Part shown: piece after piece, positions 40,650-48,916 of the stretch | How positions within the stretch are numbered: the first letter of the stretch is position 1 | How the letters are laid out: each line of letters begins with the position of its first letter | Source: Nocardioides luteus | GTDB lineage: Bacteria; Actinomycetota; Actinomycetes; Propionibacteriales; Nocardioidaceae | Assembly: GCF_014648595.1 (NCBI RefSeq) | Contig: NZ_BMRK01000002.1 | Coordinates: 186,001-250,000 of the forward strand | Reading direction: 5' to 3' | Length of the DNA: 64,000 nt | Notes under the pieces: generated by a model | Databases searched by the model: none | Seen by the model: the letters and a program-made list of their open reading frames with translations, nothing else | Told to the model about the DNA's origin: nothing | Made by a program: the position numbers and the translations under genes

Positions 40650-42440
40650 TCAGGCCTTGCCGAGCAGCGTCGCGAGCGCCTCGTCGAGGGCCGCGCCGGG
40701 GTCCTCGGGCAGGGACATGGCGCGCCAGGCGATGTGCTTGTCGGGACGCACCAGGATGGCGCCCGACTCCTCGACCTCGCGGAGCTTGGCCCAGTCGAAG
40801 TAGAGGTCGGTGACCGGACGGCCGGGGCCGATGACGACGGTCTCGAGCGGGATGCCGAAGCGCGCCTTGGCAGCGGCCGCGGCGTCCTCCCACGCCTCAC
40901 CGGCGACACCGGTGATCAGCGTCCACCGGGTGTAGGGCGCGAGGTCGAGCATGGCGTGCTTCTCCACGTTGTCGCCGACCCAGGCGTGCGGCAGGTGAGC
41001 GCCGGGAGAGGTCGACATCCGGTGGTAGAGGTCCTCGTCCTCGGTCGGGGCCGGGCGGGTGCCGTCGGAGATGACCGCGTTGGACTCGTAGAACTGGCCG
41101 AGCTCGACGCCGTGGGCGTTGAACTCGTAGTTCTTGCGCTCCATCGCGGTGACCAGCGCGGCCCGCTTGGCGGCGCCCTCGGGGGTGTTGGCCTTGCGCT
41201 CCTCGATGGCCTTGGCCATCTCCTCGCCCTCCAGGCCGACGACGCCGAGCGCCTCGAAGAGCTCGCCGAACTCGCGTGCCGACTGGTTGGCGCGGGTCAC
41301 GATGCGCTTGGCGATCGGGACGCGCTCGGTCGAGTAGGACTCCAGCATCGACGGTGAGGCATAGCCCTGCACGACCGCAGCGAGCTTCCAGGCGAGGTTG
41401 TAGGAGTCCTGGATCGAGGTGTTGGAGCCGAGACCGTTCGACGGTGGGTGGCGGTGGAGAGCGTCACCGGCGCAGAAGACGCGGCCCTTCTGGGCGTGGG
41501 TCGCGTACATCTCGTTGACGCCCCACAGCGTGTAGCCGGTGACCTCCGGCTCCAGGTCGGGCATCCCGAGGAGGTCGCGGATGACCTTGACCGCGTAGTC
41601 CTCGGTCAGCTCGGGGGGCGGCTGGTTGATGTCGTAGCCCCACACGATCAGCCACTCGTCCCACGGGCGGACCATCCGGACCAGACCGGTGCCGATGCCG
41701 CCGACGTTCGAGCCCGGCTGGATGACCCAGTAGAGGACCGAGGGACGGTGATCGACGAGCTCGGACAGGTCCGCCTTGAAGGTGATGTTCATCGACCCGG
41801 CGATGTCCATCGCACCCTCCATCGGGAGGTCGATGTCGGCGCCGACCTGGGTGCGGGCGCCGTCGGCGCCGATGAGGAACTTGGAACGGATCTTGTACTC
41901 GTGGCCAGTCAGCCGGTCGCGGGCGATCGTGGTGACGCCCTCGTCGTCCTGGGTGTGGCTGAGGTATTCGGTGGAGAACCGCGTCTGGGTGCCGCGCTCG
42001 GTGGCGTTGCGGACCAGGATCGGCTCCAAGTAGGTCTGCGGGATGTCGACGGTCAGGCACGGCGAGGCGAGCTGGTAGTCGGCCTCGCGGTCGGGGCGGG
42101 TGCCCCAGGTGCGGATCCGGCCGATCTCCTCGCCGGCGATGCTCGTGCAGAAGACGGTGTCGCCGACCAGCTCGTGGGGCGTCGCGTCGGCGAGCACCTG
42201 CTCCTCGATGCCGAGGTCGCGGAAGATCTCCATCGCGCGCTGGTTGGTGATGTGCGCCCGCGGCGTGTTCGCGGTCCAGCGGTACTTCGTGATCATGATG
42301 TTGTCGACACCGAGCTCGCTGAGGAAGAGCGCGGCGGACGCGCCGGCCGGCCCGGAGCCCACGACGAGGACGTCGGTGGTCACCACGTCCTCGGTCTCGG
42401 GGACCTCGGTCTCCTGCTGGCCGTCGTCGAAGACTGGCAT
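40650..42440 (-). CDS. FAD-dependent aromatic hydroxylase (TfdB/resorcinol-hydroxylase type)
   Basis: 596-aa class A flavin monooxygenase that adds one oxygen to a phenolic ring using NAD(P)H. The FAD GxGxxG motif VVGSGPAGASAALFL is at about 26-40, the DG motif FLIGADGARTQVG near 185-197 binds both cofactors, and GDALHRHPPSNGLGSNTSIQ near 320 is the GD motif. It resembles 2,4-dichlorophenol hydroxylases; with hydroxyquinol ring cleavage downstream the natural substrate could be resorcinol or a related phenol. ATG at 42440 with AAAGGTGA upstream is preferred to a GTG at 42452 that would overlap it. Confidence 0.88.
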   Translation of the reverse strand: MPVFDDGQQETEVPETEDVVTTDVLVVGSGPAGASAALFLSELGVDNIMITKYRWTANTPRAHITNQRAMEIFRDLGIEEQVLADATPHELVGDTVFCTSIAGEEIGRIRTWGTRPDREADYQLASPCLTVDIPQTYLEPILVRNATERGTQTRFSTEYLSHTQDDEGVTTIARDRLTGHEYKIRSKFLIGADGARTQVGADIDLPMEGAMDIAGSMNITFKADLSELVDHRPSVLYWVIQPGSNVGGIGTGLVRMVRPWDEWLIVWGYDINQPPPELTEDYAVKVIRDLLGMPDLEPEVTGYTLWGVNEMYATHAQKGRVFCAGDALHRHPPSNGLGSNTSIQDSYNLAWKLAAVVQGYASPSMLESYSTERVPIAKRIVTRANQSAREFGELFEALGVVGLEGEEMAKAIEERKANTPEGAAKRAALVTAMERKNYEFNAHGVELGQFYESNAVISDGTRPAPTEDEDLYHRMSTSPGAHLPHAWVGDNVEKHAMLDLAPYTRWTLITGVAGEAWEDAAAAAKARFGIPLETVVIGPGRPVTDLYFDWAKLREVEESGAILVRPDKHIAWRAMSLPEDPGAALDEALATLLGKA

Positions 42441-42539
42441 GTGTCTGCTCACCTTTCCGAGACCGCGGTGGGGTGAGTGATCGCAGTCTCAGAGAAGGTC
42501 ATACCGCCCCGCTCGGACGCCTTCAAAGGTGGGGTCGCG

Positions 42540-42551
42540 GGTTGGCGGAAA
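42540..42551 (-). promoter_or_regulatory. Shared 12-bp motif upstream of the hydroxylase operon
   Basis: GGTTGGCGGAAA is identical to 51790-51801 ahead of the ABC importer operon, about 100 and 75 bp before the starts. Likely a site for the AraC regulator encoded at 51905. Confidence 0.6.
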
Positions 42552-42562
42552 TGCGTACGCGT

Positions 42563-43420
42563 CTAGCGCCCGAGCCACTCCGTGACGGCCGCGACGGTCG
42601 ATGCCGGCTTCCGGGCCCACTTGAAGTGGTCGATGCCGGGCTCGTCGAGATGTACGCGCCGGACCTCGAGCCCCGGCATCCGCCGGTGGATCTCGTCGAC
42701 GGTCGAGCTGGGCGCCATCCAGTCGCCCTCGATGGAAATCATCAGCGCCGGCTTCGCGAGCGCGCGCATGTCCTCGGTGACGTCGCGGGCCGGACGGCCC
42801 AGCCGGAGGCGGCCGGTGCGGGCGTACCTGGACCATTCCTTCATCAGGGTGCGGGCCTCGCGGCCGGCGAAGCGGAGCTGCTTTCCGGGGAAGTGGCCGA
42901 CGACCCGGCCGACCAGGCCCATCGCCTGGCTGGCGACCAGGAAGCCTGGGCCGTAGTTGCGCCAGTAGGGCGTCTGCGAGGCGACGTAGACCAGACCGGC
43001 GACCTGGTCCGGGTGGAGCGCGGCGTAGGCGCTGGCGGTCTGGCCGCCGAGACTGTGCCCGAGGACGTACGCCGCACCGGCCGAGGCCGGGACCAGCTCG
43101 CCGAGGCGCTCGACGGCGGCGGCCATGTCGTCGACCAGGTCGGCGTAGCCGAAGTCGTAGGACCAGCCCGGGACCCGACCGCCATGCTCCTCGTGGCCGC
43201 GCTGCTCCATCAGGCCGACGTTGAGACCGGCCGCGGCGAGAGCTGCGACGAGCTTGCCGTAGTAGCCGGCCGGCATGCCCATCGCGGGCACGACCAGCAG
43301 CGTCGGGGCCTCGGGATCGGCCGCCCGGGCCACCCTGAGCGTGAAGCTGGTGCCTTCGGCACGCTCGATCGAGTGGGTCTCAGAGGTCTCGGCGTGGAGG
43401 AGCGGGTCGGTCACAAGCAT
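42563..43420 (-). CDS. Alpha/beta hydrolase
   Basis: 285-aa serine hydrolase. The nucleophile elbow GHSLGG is at about 122-127 and the C-terminal His in GIDHFKW. The motif MGMPAGYYG with HGGRVPGWSYDFGY is the YheT/serine-aminopeptidase-like group. An acidic partner lies in DEIHRRMPG. It may release a phenol from an ester upstream of the hydroxylase, which follows on the same strand after 122 bp, or be unrelated. The ATG at 43420 is chosen; it is divergent from the gene at 43484. Confidence 0.82.
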   Translation of the reverse strand: MLVTDPLLHAETSETHSIERAEGTSFTLRVARAADPEAPTLLVVPAMGMPAGYYGKLVAALAAAGLNVGLMEQRGHEEHGGRVPGWSYDFGYADLVDDMAAAVERLGELVPASAGAAYVLGHSLGGQTASAYAALHPDQVAGLVYVASQTPYWRNYGPGFLVASQAMGLVGRVVGHFPGKQLRFAGREARTLMKEWSRYARTGRLRLGRPARDVTEDMRALAKPALMISIEGDWMAPSSTVDEIHRRMPGLEVRRVHLDEPGIDHFKWARKPASTVAAVTEWLGR

Positions 43421-43483
43421 AATGTTACCCGTCAGTAGCAGCATACGCTGTGCCCGCGGCTGCCGTGGACCGGAGGAGGAGGG

Positions 43484-43972
43484 GTGCCAGTGCTACCGCC
43501 GATTCCGCCGGACTGGGACCGGATGGCCCGGCCACCTGGGGAAACGCTGTGGATGGCGATCGAGCAGCACGGCCTCGACAGCGACCGGTTCCGGGGGACG
43601 CTGGCCCACACGACCGAGCCGCTCGCTCCCGAGATCGGGCTGCGCGAGTGGGTCCACCAGACCGAGAACCTGGTCAGCAGGACGCTGCGCGACTATCTGC
43701 TCATCGACCTCGAGCGCCTGGGCGTCGCTGGGCTGCCCGGCGGCCGACGGCTCGCCCACCACACCGGGCCGGACGACGAGGCGCTGGTGCTGGAGCAGTG
43801 GTTCGTGATCGTCGAGCACGCGCACGGATCGGTCGGTCACACGCTGACCGCGACGCTGGCCACCGACCGCTACGACGCGGTGGCCGATGTCGTCGCCGCT
43901 GCCGCGCAGCAGTGGCAGCCGGCCGCGCTGAAGTCGGCGACGGATGCGGCGGTGAGCACCGATGCAGGTTGA
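43484..43972 (+). CDS. Hypothetical protein of a type VII-like module
   Basis: 162 residues with a GTG start behind GGAGGAGG. Helical and soluble, with an N-terminal PPIPPDWDRMARPPGET segment and a hydrophobic centre (DEALVLEQWFVIVEHAHGSVGH in pieces), no signal peptide or membrane helix. No family recognised. It overlaps the next gene by 11 bp, so the two products are produced together. Its position next to WXG100-like genes makes a chaperone or accessory role in type VII secretion plausible. Confidence 0.6.
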   Translation: MPVLPPIPPDWDRMARPPGETLWMAIEQHGLDSDRFRGTLAHTTEPLAPEIGLREWVHQTENLVSRTLRDYLLIDLERLGVAGLPGGRRLAHHTGPDDEALVLEQWFVIVEHAHGSVGHTLTATLATDRYDAVADVVAAAAQQWQPAALKSATDAAVSTDAG

Positions 43973-44621
43973 GTTCCGCCCCGTCGACGGCGCCGCCCCG
44001 CTGCGGCTCGACTACGAGGTCTTCAACCACCTCCTCCGTCGAGACGCCGATCCGGCGGCGATCAGATCGGTCGTCGGCACGGTCCCCGCGGGCTTCGCGG
44101 ACCTGGTCGACGCCCTGCGTGACGCCGATCTGACGGTGCTGGTCGACATCGCGACCGCACCGACCCGGCGCCGCCACCGGTTCGCCTACGGAGCCGCCTC
44201 CGGAGCGGCGCTGATCGCGGTGAGCGACAACATGCTGCGCCTGGTGCCCGCCTCGCGGGCCTTCGCCGCCTCGGGCCTCGCCCAGGCGGTCAGTCTGCGG
44301 CCCTTCCCGGACGCGGCCAGAGGCCCCTCGATGCCGGTCGACGGCCAGACCCTCACCGACGTCATCGCCCAGGACCGGACCCGCCGCTCGGACGCCCTGG
44401 AGCGGCTGCGCTCGGAGCTGGCCTGGCGCATCCGCGCTGCCGGGGACCACGAGCTCGACATCACCGCCGTCGTACGCCGCGACGTGCTGCTCACCTCCGG
44501 CGGCGGCGGTGCGGCGCTCGCGCCGACGAGCAGCAGCGCCGTGTTCCGGCAGCTGACCCGGCTCACCAGCCGACCTGGCGTAGCGCAGAGCCTCAGCGAC
44601 GCGGCTCGTTCTCCGGCCTGA
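43962..44621 (+). CDS. Hypothetical protein, possibly EspG-like
   Basis: 219-aa soluble protein. The run RFAYGAASGAALIAVSDNMLRLVPASR and SLRPFPDAARGPSMPVDG is reminiscent of ESX secretion-associated EspG chaperones, but similarity cannot be proven by eye. ATG at 43962 overlaps the preceding gene. Its last 29 bp overlap the convergent membrane protein gene. EspG proteins recognise PE/PPE substrates in mycobacteria; here a substrate-like gene lies at 45365. Confidence 0.45.
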   Translation: MQVEFRPVDGAAPLRLDYEVFNHLLRRDADPAAIRSVVGTVPAGFADLVDALRDADLTVLVDIATAPTRRRHRFAYGAASGAALIAVSDNMLRLVPASRAFAASGLAQAVSLRPFPDAARGPSMPVDGQTLTDVIAQDRTRRSDALERLRSELAWRIRAAGDHELDITAVVRRDVLLTSGGGGAALAPTSSSAVFRQLTRLTSRPGVAQSLSDAARSPA

Positions 44622-45354
44622 TGCCGTCGGCACGGTCCCTGAGAAGCTCCGGGATGGCGGCGACCATCCCCGGGCGCTCCTCGTCGCGCGCCATCGCCAG
44701 GCCGTTGAGGATCACGTAGATCCCGTAGGGGTCGTCGAGGGAGGTCGAGGGCACGTCGAGATCGGGGCCTGCCGGCCGCCTGCCGAAGAGGATCCCTCGC
44801 TTCGTGTGCTCGTAGGACGCCGCTCCGTCGCGGCCGCGGACCCGGACGACCGGCGTCTGCGCGTTGAGGTCGGCCTGACTCACGTCGAGCACGTCGGCCC
44901 AGGCGATCTGGACGTCCTGCGCAGCCCCGCGCATCGCGACCCGGTGCGCGTCGATCTGCAGGCACGGTCGCCGGGCCACCCCCGTGAGAAGGTCGGGGAC
45001 GGGGAGCAGCAGCACGAGCGCCAGGACGCCGAGGATCCAGCCGCTCGGACCGCCGACCGCGACGGCACCGACGAGCAGCAGGACGCCGAGCACCACCAGC
45101 ATCGTCAGTGTCACGACCTGCAGCCGCCGCGTGAGCGAGAGTGTGACCGCGCCCTCGACGGCGGAGACGTACGCCTCCGGCCGCCGGGACCGAGGGAACC
45201 AGACGACCGCGCTGCCGGCGGCGACGACCAGGACGGCGAAGCCGAACAGGGCCATCCCCATCCGGTCTCCGCCGGACTGCGTCAGGGACGACGCCATCAC
45301 CGCCAGCCCGACGAGCGCCAGGACCGCGACGCACAACGCTTTGAGAACGCGCAC
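44593..45354 (-). CDS. Membrane protein with PH-like soluble domain
   Basis: 253 residues. Two N-terminal helices (about 5-55: ALCVAVLALVGLAVMA, MALFGFAVLVVAAGSAVVWF) are followed by two more near 75-125 (VVTLTMLVVLGVLLLVGAVA, WILGVLALVLLLPVP). Then comes a C-terminal domain with IAWADVLDVSQADLNAQTPVVRV, like bacterial PH domains. GTG at 45354 follows GAGAGG, 10 bp after the WXG100-like gene's stop; in-frame codons upstream to 45411 are unlikely. Co-transcribed with the two ESX-like genes. Confidence 0.65.
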   Translation of the reverse strand: MRVLKALCVAVLALVGLAVMASSLTQSGGDRMGMALFGFAVLVVAAGSAVVWFPRSRRPEAYVSAVEGAVTLSLTRRLQVVTLTMLVVLGVLLLVGAVAVGGPSGWILGVLALVLLLPVPDLLTGVARRPCLQIDAHRVAMRGAAQDVQIAWADVLDVSQADLNAQTPVVRVRGRDGAASYEHTKRGILFGRRPAGPDLDVPSTSLDDPYGIYVILNGLAMARDEERPGMVAAIPELLRDRADGIRPENEPRR

Positions 45355-45364
45355 GAACAACCTC

Positions 45365-46594
45365 TCAGAAGATTCCGTCGATGAGATCGCCGCCCGCGTC
45401 CCACAGTCCACCGGCGGTGTTGGTCAGATCGTCCCAGCCGTCGCCGATCGCCTCGCCGACGTCGCCGATGCTGTCGACGCCTTTCTCGACCATCGAGTCG
45501 ATGGCGCCCGAGGTCACGATGCCCACGCCGGTGCCGACGATGACACCGGCGACCGCACCCACCGCTGTCCCGAGGCCGGGCACAGCGCTGCCGCCGAGGG
45601 CGCCGACCGCGGCTCCTGCTCCGGCCGCGGCGGCGATGCTCGCGCCGATGCCGGCCGCGGTGCCGCCGGCGTTGGAGACCACGGCCTGCGTCGGTGACTC
45701 GCCGTCCTCGATGTCCGACTTGATGCCGTAGCCGAGCGCCAGCGCGCCGATGATGCCGCCGCCGATCTTCACTCCCGTGGGGAGCTTCGGGGAGGTGCTC
45801 TTGGCCTCCATGTCGTCGAGGTGCTGGAGGGCCTTCGCCTTGTCGTCGAGGTACTTGTAGAACGTGCCCTTGTCGCCGGCGAGGCGTCCGTCCTTGACCA
45901 GCTCGTCGAGGTGCTGGGCCGCCCGGCCAGCGGTCTCCCGGGCGGTCTTGGCCGCGTCGGCGTACCAGACCGCCATCCGCGCTGCGATCGCTCCGCCGCC
46001 ACCGTCGACGATCAGGTTGCCGGTCAGCGTGACCAGGTTGGCGTCGTCCTTGGCGAGCTTCGCGGCGGCCGAGTCGAGGGCCTCGCGCCAGCCCTCGAGG
46101 TGGTCGTCGGTCTCGGTGGAGGCGGTGTTGTAGGCCGTCACCTTGTCCTGGTAGGCGTTCCAGGCGGTCACGCGGTGGTTGTAGGCGTTCATCGTCGCGG
46201 GGTCGACGTCCGGTGCGGGCTCGGAGCCGGGATGGGCGACCGCGGCCGGCTCCTGGATGGTGTCGCCGCTGACGACCAGCCCGGCACCGCGCGCGTCGTC
46301 ACGGATCGTCGCCAGACCGTTCTTGGCGGTGCGCATCGCACCGGCGAGCACCTCGATGGTGGTCGCGGTCCCGCGGGCCGCCTCCTCGACCCCGTCGGCG
46401 CTGTGGGCGAGCTCGGTGGCTCGCTTGTGGAAGGCCTGCTCGCCCTCGCCCTCCCAGACGTCCTCGATCCGGCGGCGCCGCGCCAGGACGGAGGTGGTGA
46501 GGTCCTCGGCGCCGCTCGCGTAGGTCGACCTGAGCCAGGTCGCCACCGCCTCCAGCGCCTCGGGCTTCCCCTCGAAGGAGGTGTCGATGCTCAA
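45365..46594 (-). CDS. Putative type VII secreted protein: WXG100-like domain plus glycine-zipper membrane-active tail
   Basis: 409 residues. The N-terminal 100 residues are a WXG100-like helical hairpin whose turn is VWEGEGEQAF. A coiled coil spans about 100-260 (WREALDSAAAKLAKDD, AAQHLDELVKDG). The C-terminal part carries long Gly/Ala zipper helices (GGGIIGALALGYGI and GIGASIAAAAGAGAAVGALG), as in pore-forming or membrane-inserting toxins. The module order matches LXG-type effectors. It overlaps its small partner by 4 bp. No immunity or secretion gene can be named, although the membrane protein downstream is a candidate immunity factor. Confidence 0.6.
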   Translation of the reverse strand: MSIDTSFEGKPEALEAVATWLRSTYASGAEDLTTSVLARRRRIEDVWEGEGEQAFHKRATELAHSADGVEEAARGTATTIEVLAGAMRTAKNGLATIRDDARGAGLVVSGDTIQEPAAVAHPGSEPAPDVDPATMNAYNHRVTAWNAYQDKVTAYNTASTETDDHLEGWREALDSAAAKLAKDDANLVTLTGNLIVDGGGGAIAARMAVWYADAAKTARETAGRAAQHLDELVKDGRLAGDKGTFYKYLDDKAKALQHLDDMEAKSTSPKLPTGVKIGGGIIGALALGYGIKSDIEDGESPTQAVVSNAGGTAAGIGASIAAAAGAGAAVGALGGSAVPGLGTAVGAVAGVIVGTGVGIVTSGAIDSMVEKGVDSIGDVGEAIGDGWDDLTNTAGGLWDAGGDLIDGIF

Positions 46595-46902
46595 CCGGCC
46601 ATCCCCTGTCGCAGGATCTTCAGGGCGTCGGCGGCGTCGGCATCGGCGTCGGCGAGCTCACCGCTGCACACGCGTACGGCGTCGCCGATCGTCTGCGCCT
46701 CGGCGGAGAGGCACATCCCGGCGTCGGCGTAGGAGGAGATCACGCCGCTGATCAGCATCGCGGCGGGACCCAGGTCGTCGAGGCCGGGCATGCTCTTGCC
46801 GGTCTTGTCGAAGTCCTCGCCGTCGGTGACCAGCCCGTCGCCGGCGGTGAGCATCGCCTCGTGGTTGGCACGGATGCCACCGCCGCCAGCAGCCTGGTTC
46901 AT
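46591..46902 (-). CDS. Small WXG100-like (ESX-type) protein
   Basis: 103 residues, helical hairpin. The turn is GKSMPGLDDLGPAAMLISG. A classical WXG triplet is not seen; the LG-type turn is common in actinobacterial relatives. It is the first gene of the three-gene minus operon (with 45365 and 44593) and its stop overlaps the effector-like gene, suggesting the two proteins pair for export. Confidence 0.5.
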   Translation of the reverse strand: MNQAAGGGGIRANHEAMLTAGDGLVTDGEDFDKTGKSMPGLDDLGPAAMLISGVISSYADAGMCLSAEAQTIGDAVRVCSGELADADADAADALKILRQGMAG

Positions 46903-46978
46903 CGGCCCCGTCCTCCTGGTTCAGACAGCCTCGTCCCCGCAGCGTAATGGACCTGGCCACCCACAGCTGGACCCACCG

Positions 46979-47020
46979 TTTTCCACAGTCCGACCTCTAT
47001 GTGGAGAAGCCTGTGGATAA
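46979..47020. promoter_or_regulatory. Cluster of three DnaA-box-like sequences
   Basis: TTTTCCACA (46979-46987), TGTGGAGAA (47000-47008) and TGTGGATAA (47012-47020) within 42 bp; the last is a perfect TTATCCACA box. They lie in the 119-bp gap between the WXG100-like gene and livM. No dnaA, dnaN or AT-rich unwinding element is nearby, so this is not an origin. Confidence 0.45.
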
Positions 47021-47021
47021 C

Positions 47022-48053
47022 TCACTGACGCGGTGGATGGACGCGATGCCCGAGCGGGAAGATCTCGTAGCGTCCCCGGGCCGCCAGCCCCCACAGCCCG
47101 CGCGGCGCCAGCAGTACGACGGCGATCGCGATGGCGCCGAGCGCGATGAGATACCAGGTGCCGTACGCGTCCAGCAGCTGCTGCAGCGCGAAGAAGATCA
47201 CCGCGCCCAGGATCGGTCCCTCGATCGTCCCCAGCCCGCCGATGACCACGATGAAGATCATGAAGGCGGTGTACTGCACCGAGAACATCGATCCCGGCGA
47301 GACTCGCAGGCCGTTGACGGCGATCAGCGCGCCCGCCAGCCCGGCGCCACCGGAGGCGGCGACGTAGACCAGCCGCTGCGAGCGCCGCACCGCGACGCCG
47401 AGGGACGCCGCGGCGACCGAGTCGTCGCGGATCGCGGTCAGGCCGAGGCCCACGCGCGAGCGCATCAGCAGGTACGTCGCGAGCACGACGGCCACGGCCA
47501 GCACGAGCGCCAGGTAGTAGACCGTGGCGATCCGGGTCACCCGGTCGACGCCCTGGAAGGCGGTCAGCGAGAGGCCGGAGCCGCCGCCGAAGCCCGGGAG
47601 CTCCTGGGTGACCAGCTTGAAGACCTCGGCGACCACCCAGGTGCCGATCGCGAAGTAGCCTCCGACCAGGCGGAACAGCAGGAACGAGGTCGGCAGCGCG
47701 AGCAGCGCGCAGACCACGCCCGCCGCCAGCACGGCCACCGGGATCGGCAGCCCGACGACGTCGGCGAGCTTGATCACGCCGTAGCCGCCGGCGCCGATGA
47801 ACGCCTGCTGCCCGATCGAGACGAGGCCGCCGTAGCCGGCCATCAGGTTCCAGGTCGTGCCGAGGATGATCAGCGCGAAGAGCGTGACCAGGTTGGTCAC
47901 GTCGCCCGGGCTGAAGACGAACCACGGCGCCGCGGCCAGGAACACCACGATCGCGGCCAGGACGCCGCCGCCGGCGAGCGAGGGCCAGCCGCCGCGTACG
48001 ACCTTCAGGTCGGTGGCCGAGCTCATCGGGGTCAGGGTTGTGGGAGCGCTCAT
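47022..48053 (-). CDS. livM: Branched-chain amino-acid-type ABC transporter permease LivM
   Basis: 343-aa inner-membrane permease. About nine or ten helices; the LivM signature is LAGYGGLVSIGQQAFIGAGGYG (split) near 70-92 and the conserved coupling region is SRVGLGLTAIRDDSVAAASLG near 200. Hydrophilic-aromatic amino acids or aromatic acids are the usual substrates of this HAAT family. ATGA overlap with the LivH gene's stop at 48050-48053. Fourth of the five importer genes by order livJ-livG-livF-livH-livM. Confidence 0.93.
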   Translation of the reverse strand: MSAPTTLTPMSSATDLKVVRGGWPSLAGGGVLAAIVVFLAAAPWFVFSPGDVTNLVTLFALIILGTTWNLMAGYGGLVSIGQQAFIGAGGYGVIKLADVVGLPIPVAVLAAGVVCALLALPTSFLLFRLVGGYFAIGTWVVAEVFKLVTQELPGFGGGSGLSLTAFQGVDRVTRIATVYYLALVLAVAVVLATYLLMRSRVGLGLTAIRDDSVAAASLGVAVRRSQRLVYVAASGGAGLAGALIAVNGLRVSPGSMFSVQYTAFMIFIVVIGGLGTIEGPILGAVIFFALQQLLDAYGTWYLIALGAIAIAVVLLAPRGLWGLAARGRYEIFPLGHRVHPPRQ

Positions 48054-48916
48054 GCGACGACCGCCTTCGGGAGCAGGCCCTGGGGCCGGAGGAGGAGCAC
48101 GACCAGGAAGACCAGGTGGCCGGCGAGCACGCCGTAGGCCGGGTCGATCTGGGCGCCGACGGTCTGCGCGACGCCGAGGACGAGCCCGCCGAGCAGGGTG
48201 CCCCACAGCGACCCGAGGCCGCCGATGATGACCGCCTCGAAGGCGAAGATGAGCACCAGGTCCCCGTACGTCGGGCTGAACTGCGTCGACATGCCGAGGA
48301 AGACGCCGGCCAGCGCGACGGTGCCGATCGCGATCGCGGTGGCCAGGGCGTACATGTGCCTCTCGTCGATGCCCATCAGCGTCGCCGCCTCGGGGTCGTC
48401 CTTGGTCGCCCGCATGGCGCGGCCGATGCGGGTGTGGGAGAGGTAGAGCTGGAGACCGACGATGACGGCGACCGCCACCACGAGCGTGATCAGCGAGAAG
48501 ACGCCGAGCCGCAGGCCGCCGAGGTCGACCGCGGAGGTGGACAGGTCGCCGATCGAGATCTTGCGGGAGTCGGCGGTGAAGATCTCCTGGAGCAGGTTGG
48601 CGCCGATGACGGCCAGCCCGAACGAGACCAGCAGCGGCGACAGCTCGCCGTGGCGCAGCGCAGGGTTGAAGAGGCCGCGCTGGATCGCGTAGCCGACCGC
48701 GGCGAGCACCGGGACCACGACGACGATCGTGAGGAACGACGGCATCCCGGTCTGCTGCACCAGCCAGAGCGCGAGGTAGGCGGCGGCGACCGCGAGGACG
48801 CCGTGGGCGAGGTTGACAATCCGCATCACCCCGAAGATCAGGCTCAGGCCACAGGCGAGGAGCGCGTACTGCCCGCCGAGCAGGAATCCCTGCAGGACCG
48901 CGTTGATCCAGTCCAT
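48050..48916 (-). CDS. livH: Branched-chain amino-acid-type ABC transporter permease LivH
   Basis: 288-aa permease with about eight helices. Family features are GGQYALLACGLSLIFGVMRIVNLAHG (split; LivH opening), the coupling loop TRIGRAMRATKDDPEAATLMG, and PTYGDLVLIFAFEAVIIGGLGSLWG (split) near the C-terminus. The start ATG at 48916 overlaps the LivF stop by one base (TGATG). Imports an amino acid or aromatic acid together with LivM. Confidence 0.93.
   Translation of the reverse strand: MDWINAVLQGFLLGGQYALLACGLSLIFGVMRIVNLAHGVLAVAAAYLALWLVQQTGMPSFLTIVVVVPVLAAVGYAIQRGLFNPALRHGELSPLLVSFGLAVIGANLLQEIFTADSRKISIGDLSTSAVDLGGLRLGVFSLITLVVAVAVIVGLQLYLSHTRIGRAMRATKDDPEAATLMGIDERHMYALATAIAIGTVALAGVFLGMSTQFSPTYGDLVLIFAFEAVIIGGLGSLWGTLLGGLVLGVAQTVGAQIDPAYGVLAGHLVFLVVLLLRPQGLLPKAVVA

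Noticed and set aside
40650-42452. GTG at 42452 as monooxygenase start
   Set aside because: It lies inside the AAAGGTGAG ribosome binding site of the ATG at 42440, which is better spaced.
46979-47020. Replication origin at the DnaA-box cluster
   Set aside because: Only three boxes, no AT-rich region, and no dnaA, dnaN, gyrB or parAB genes nearby.
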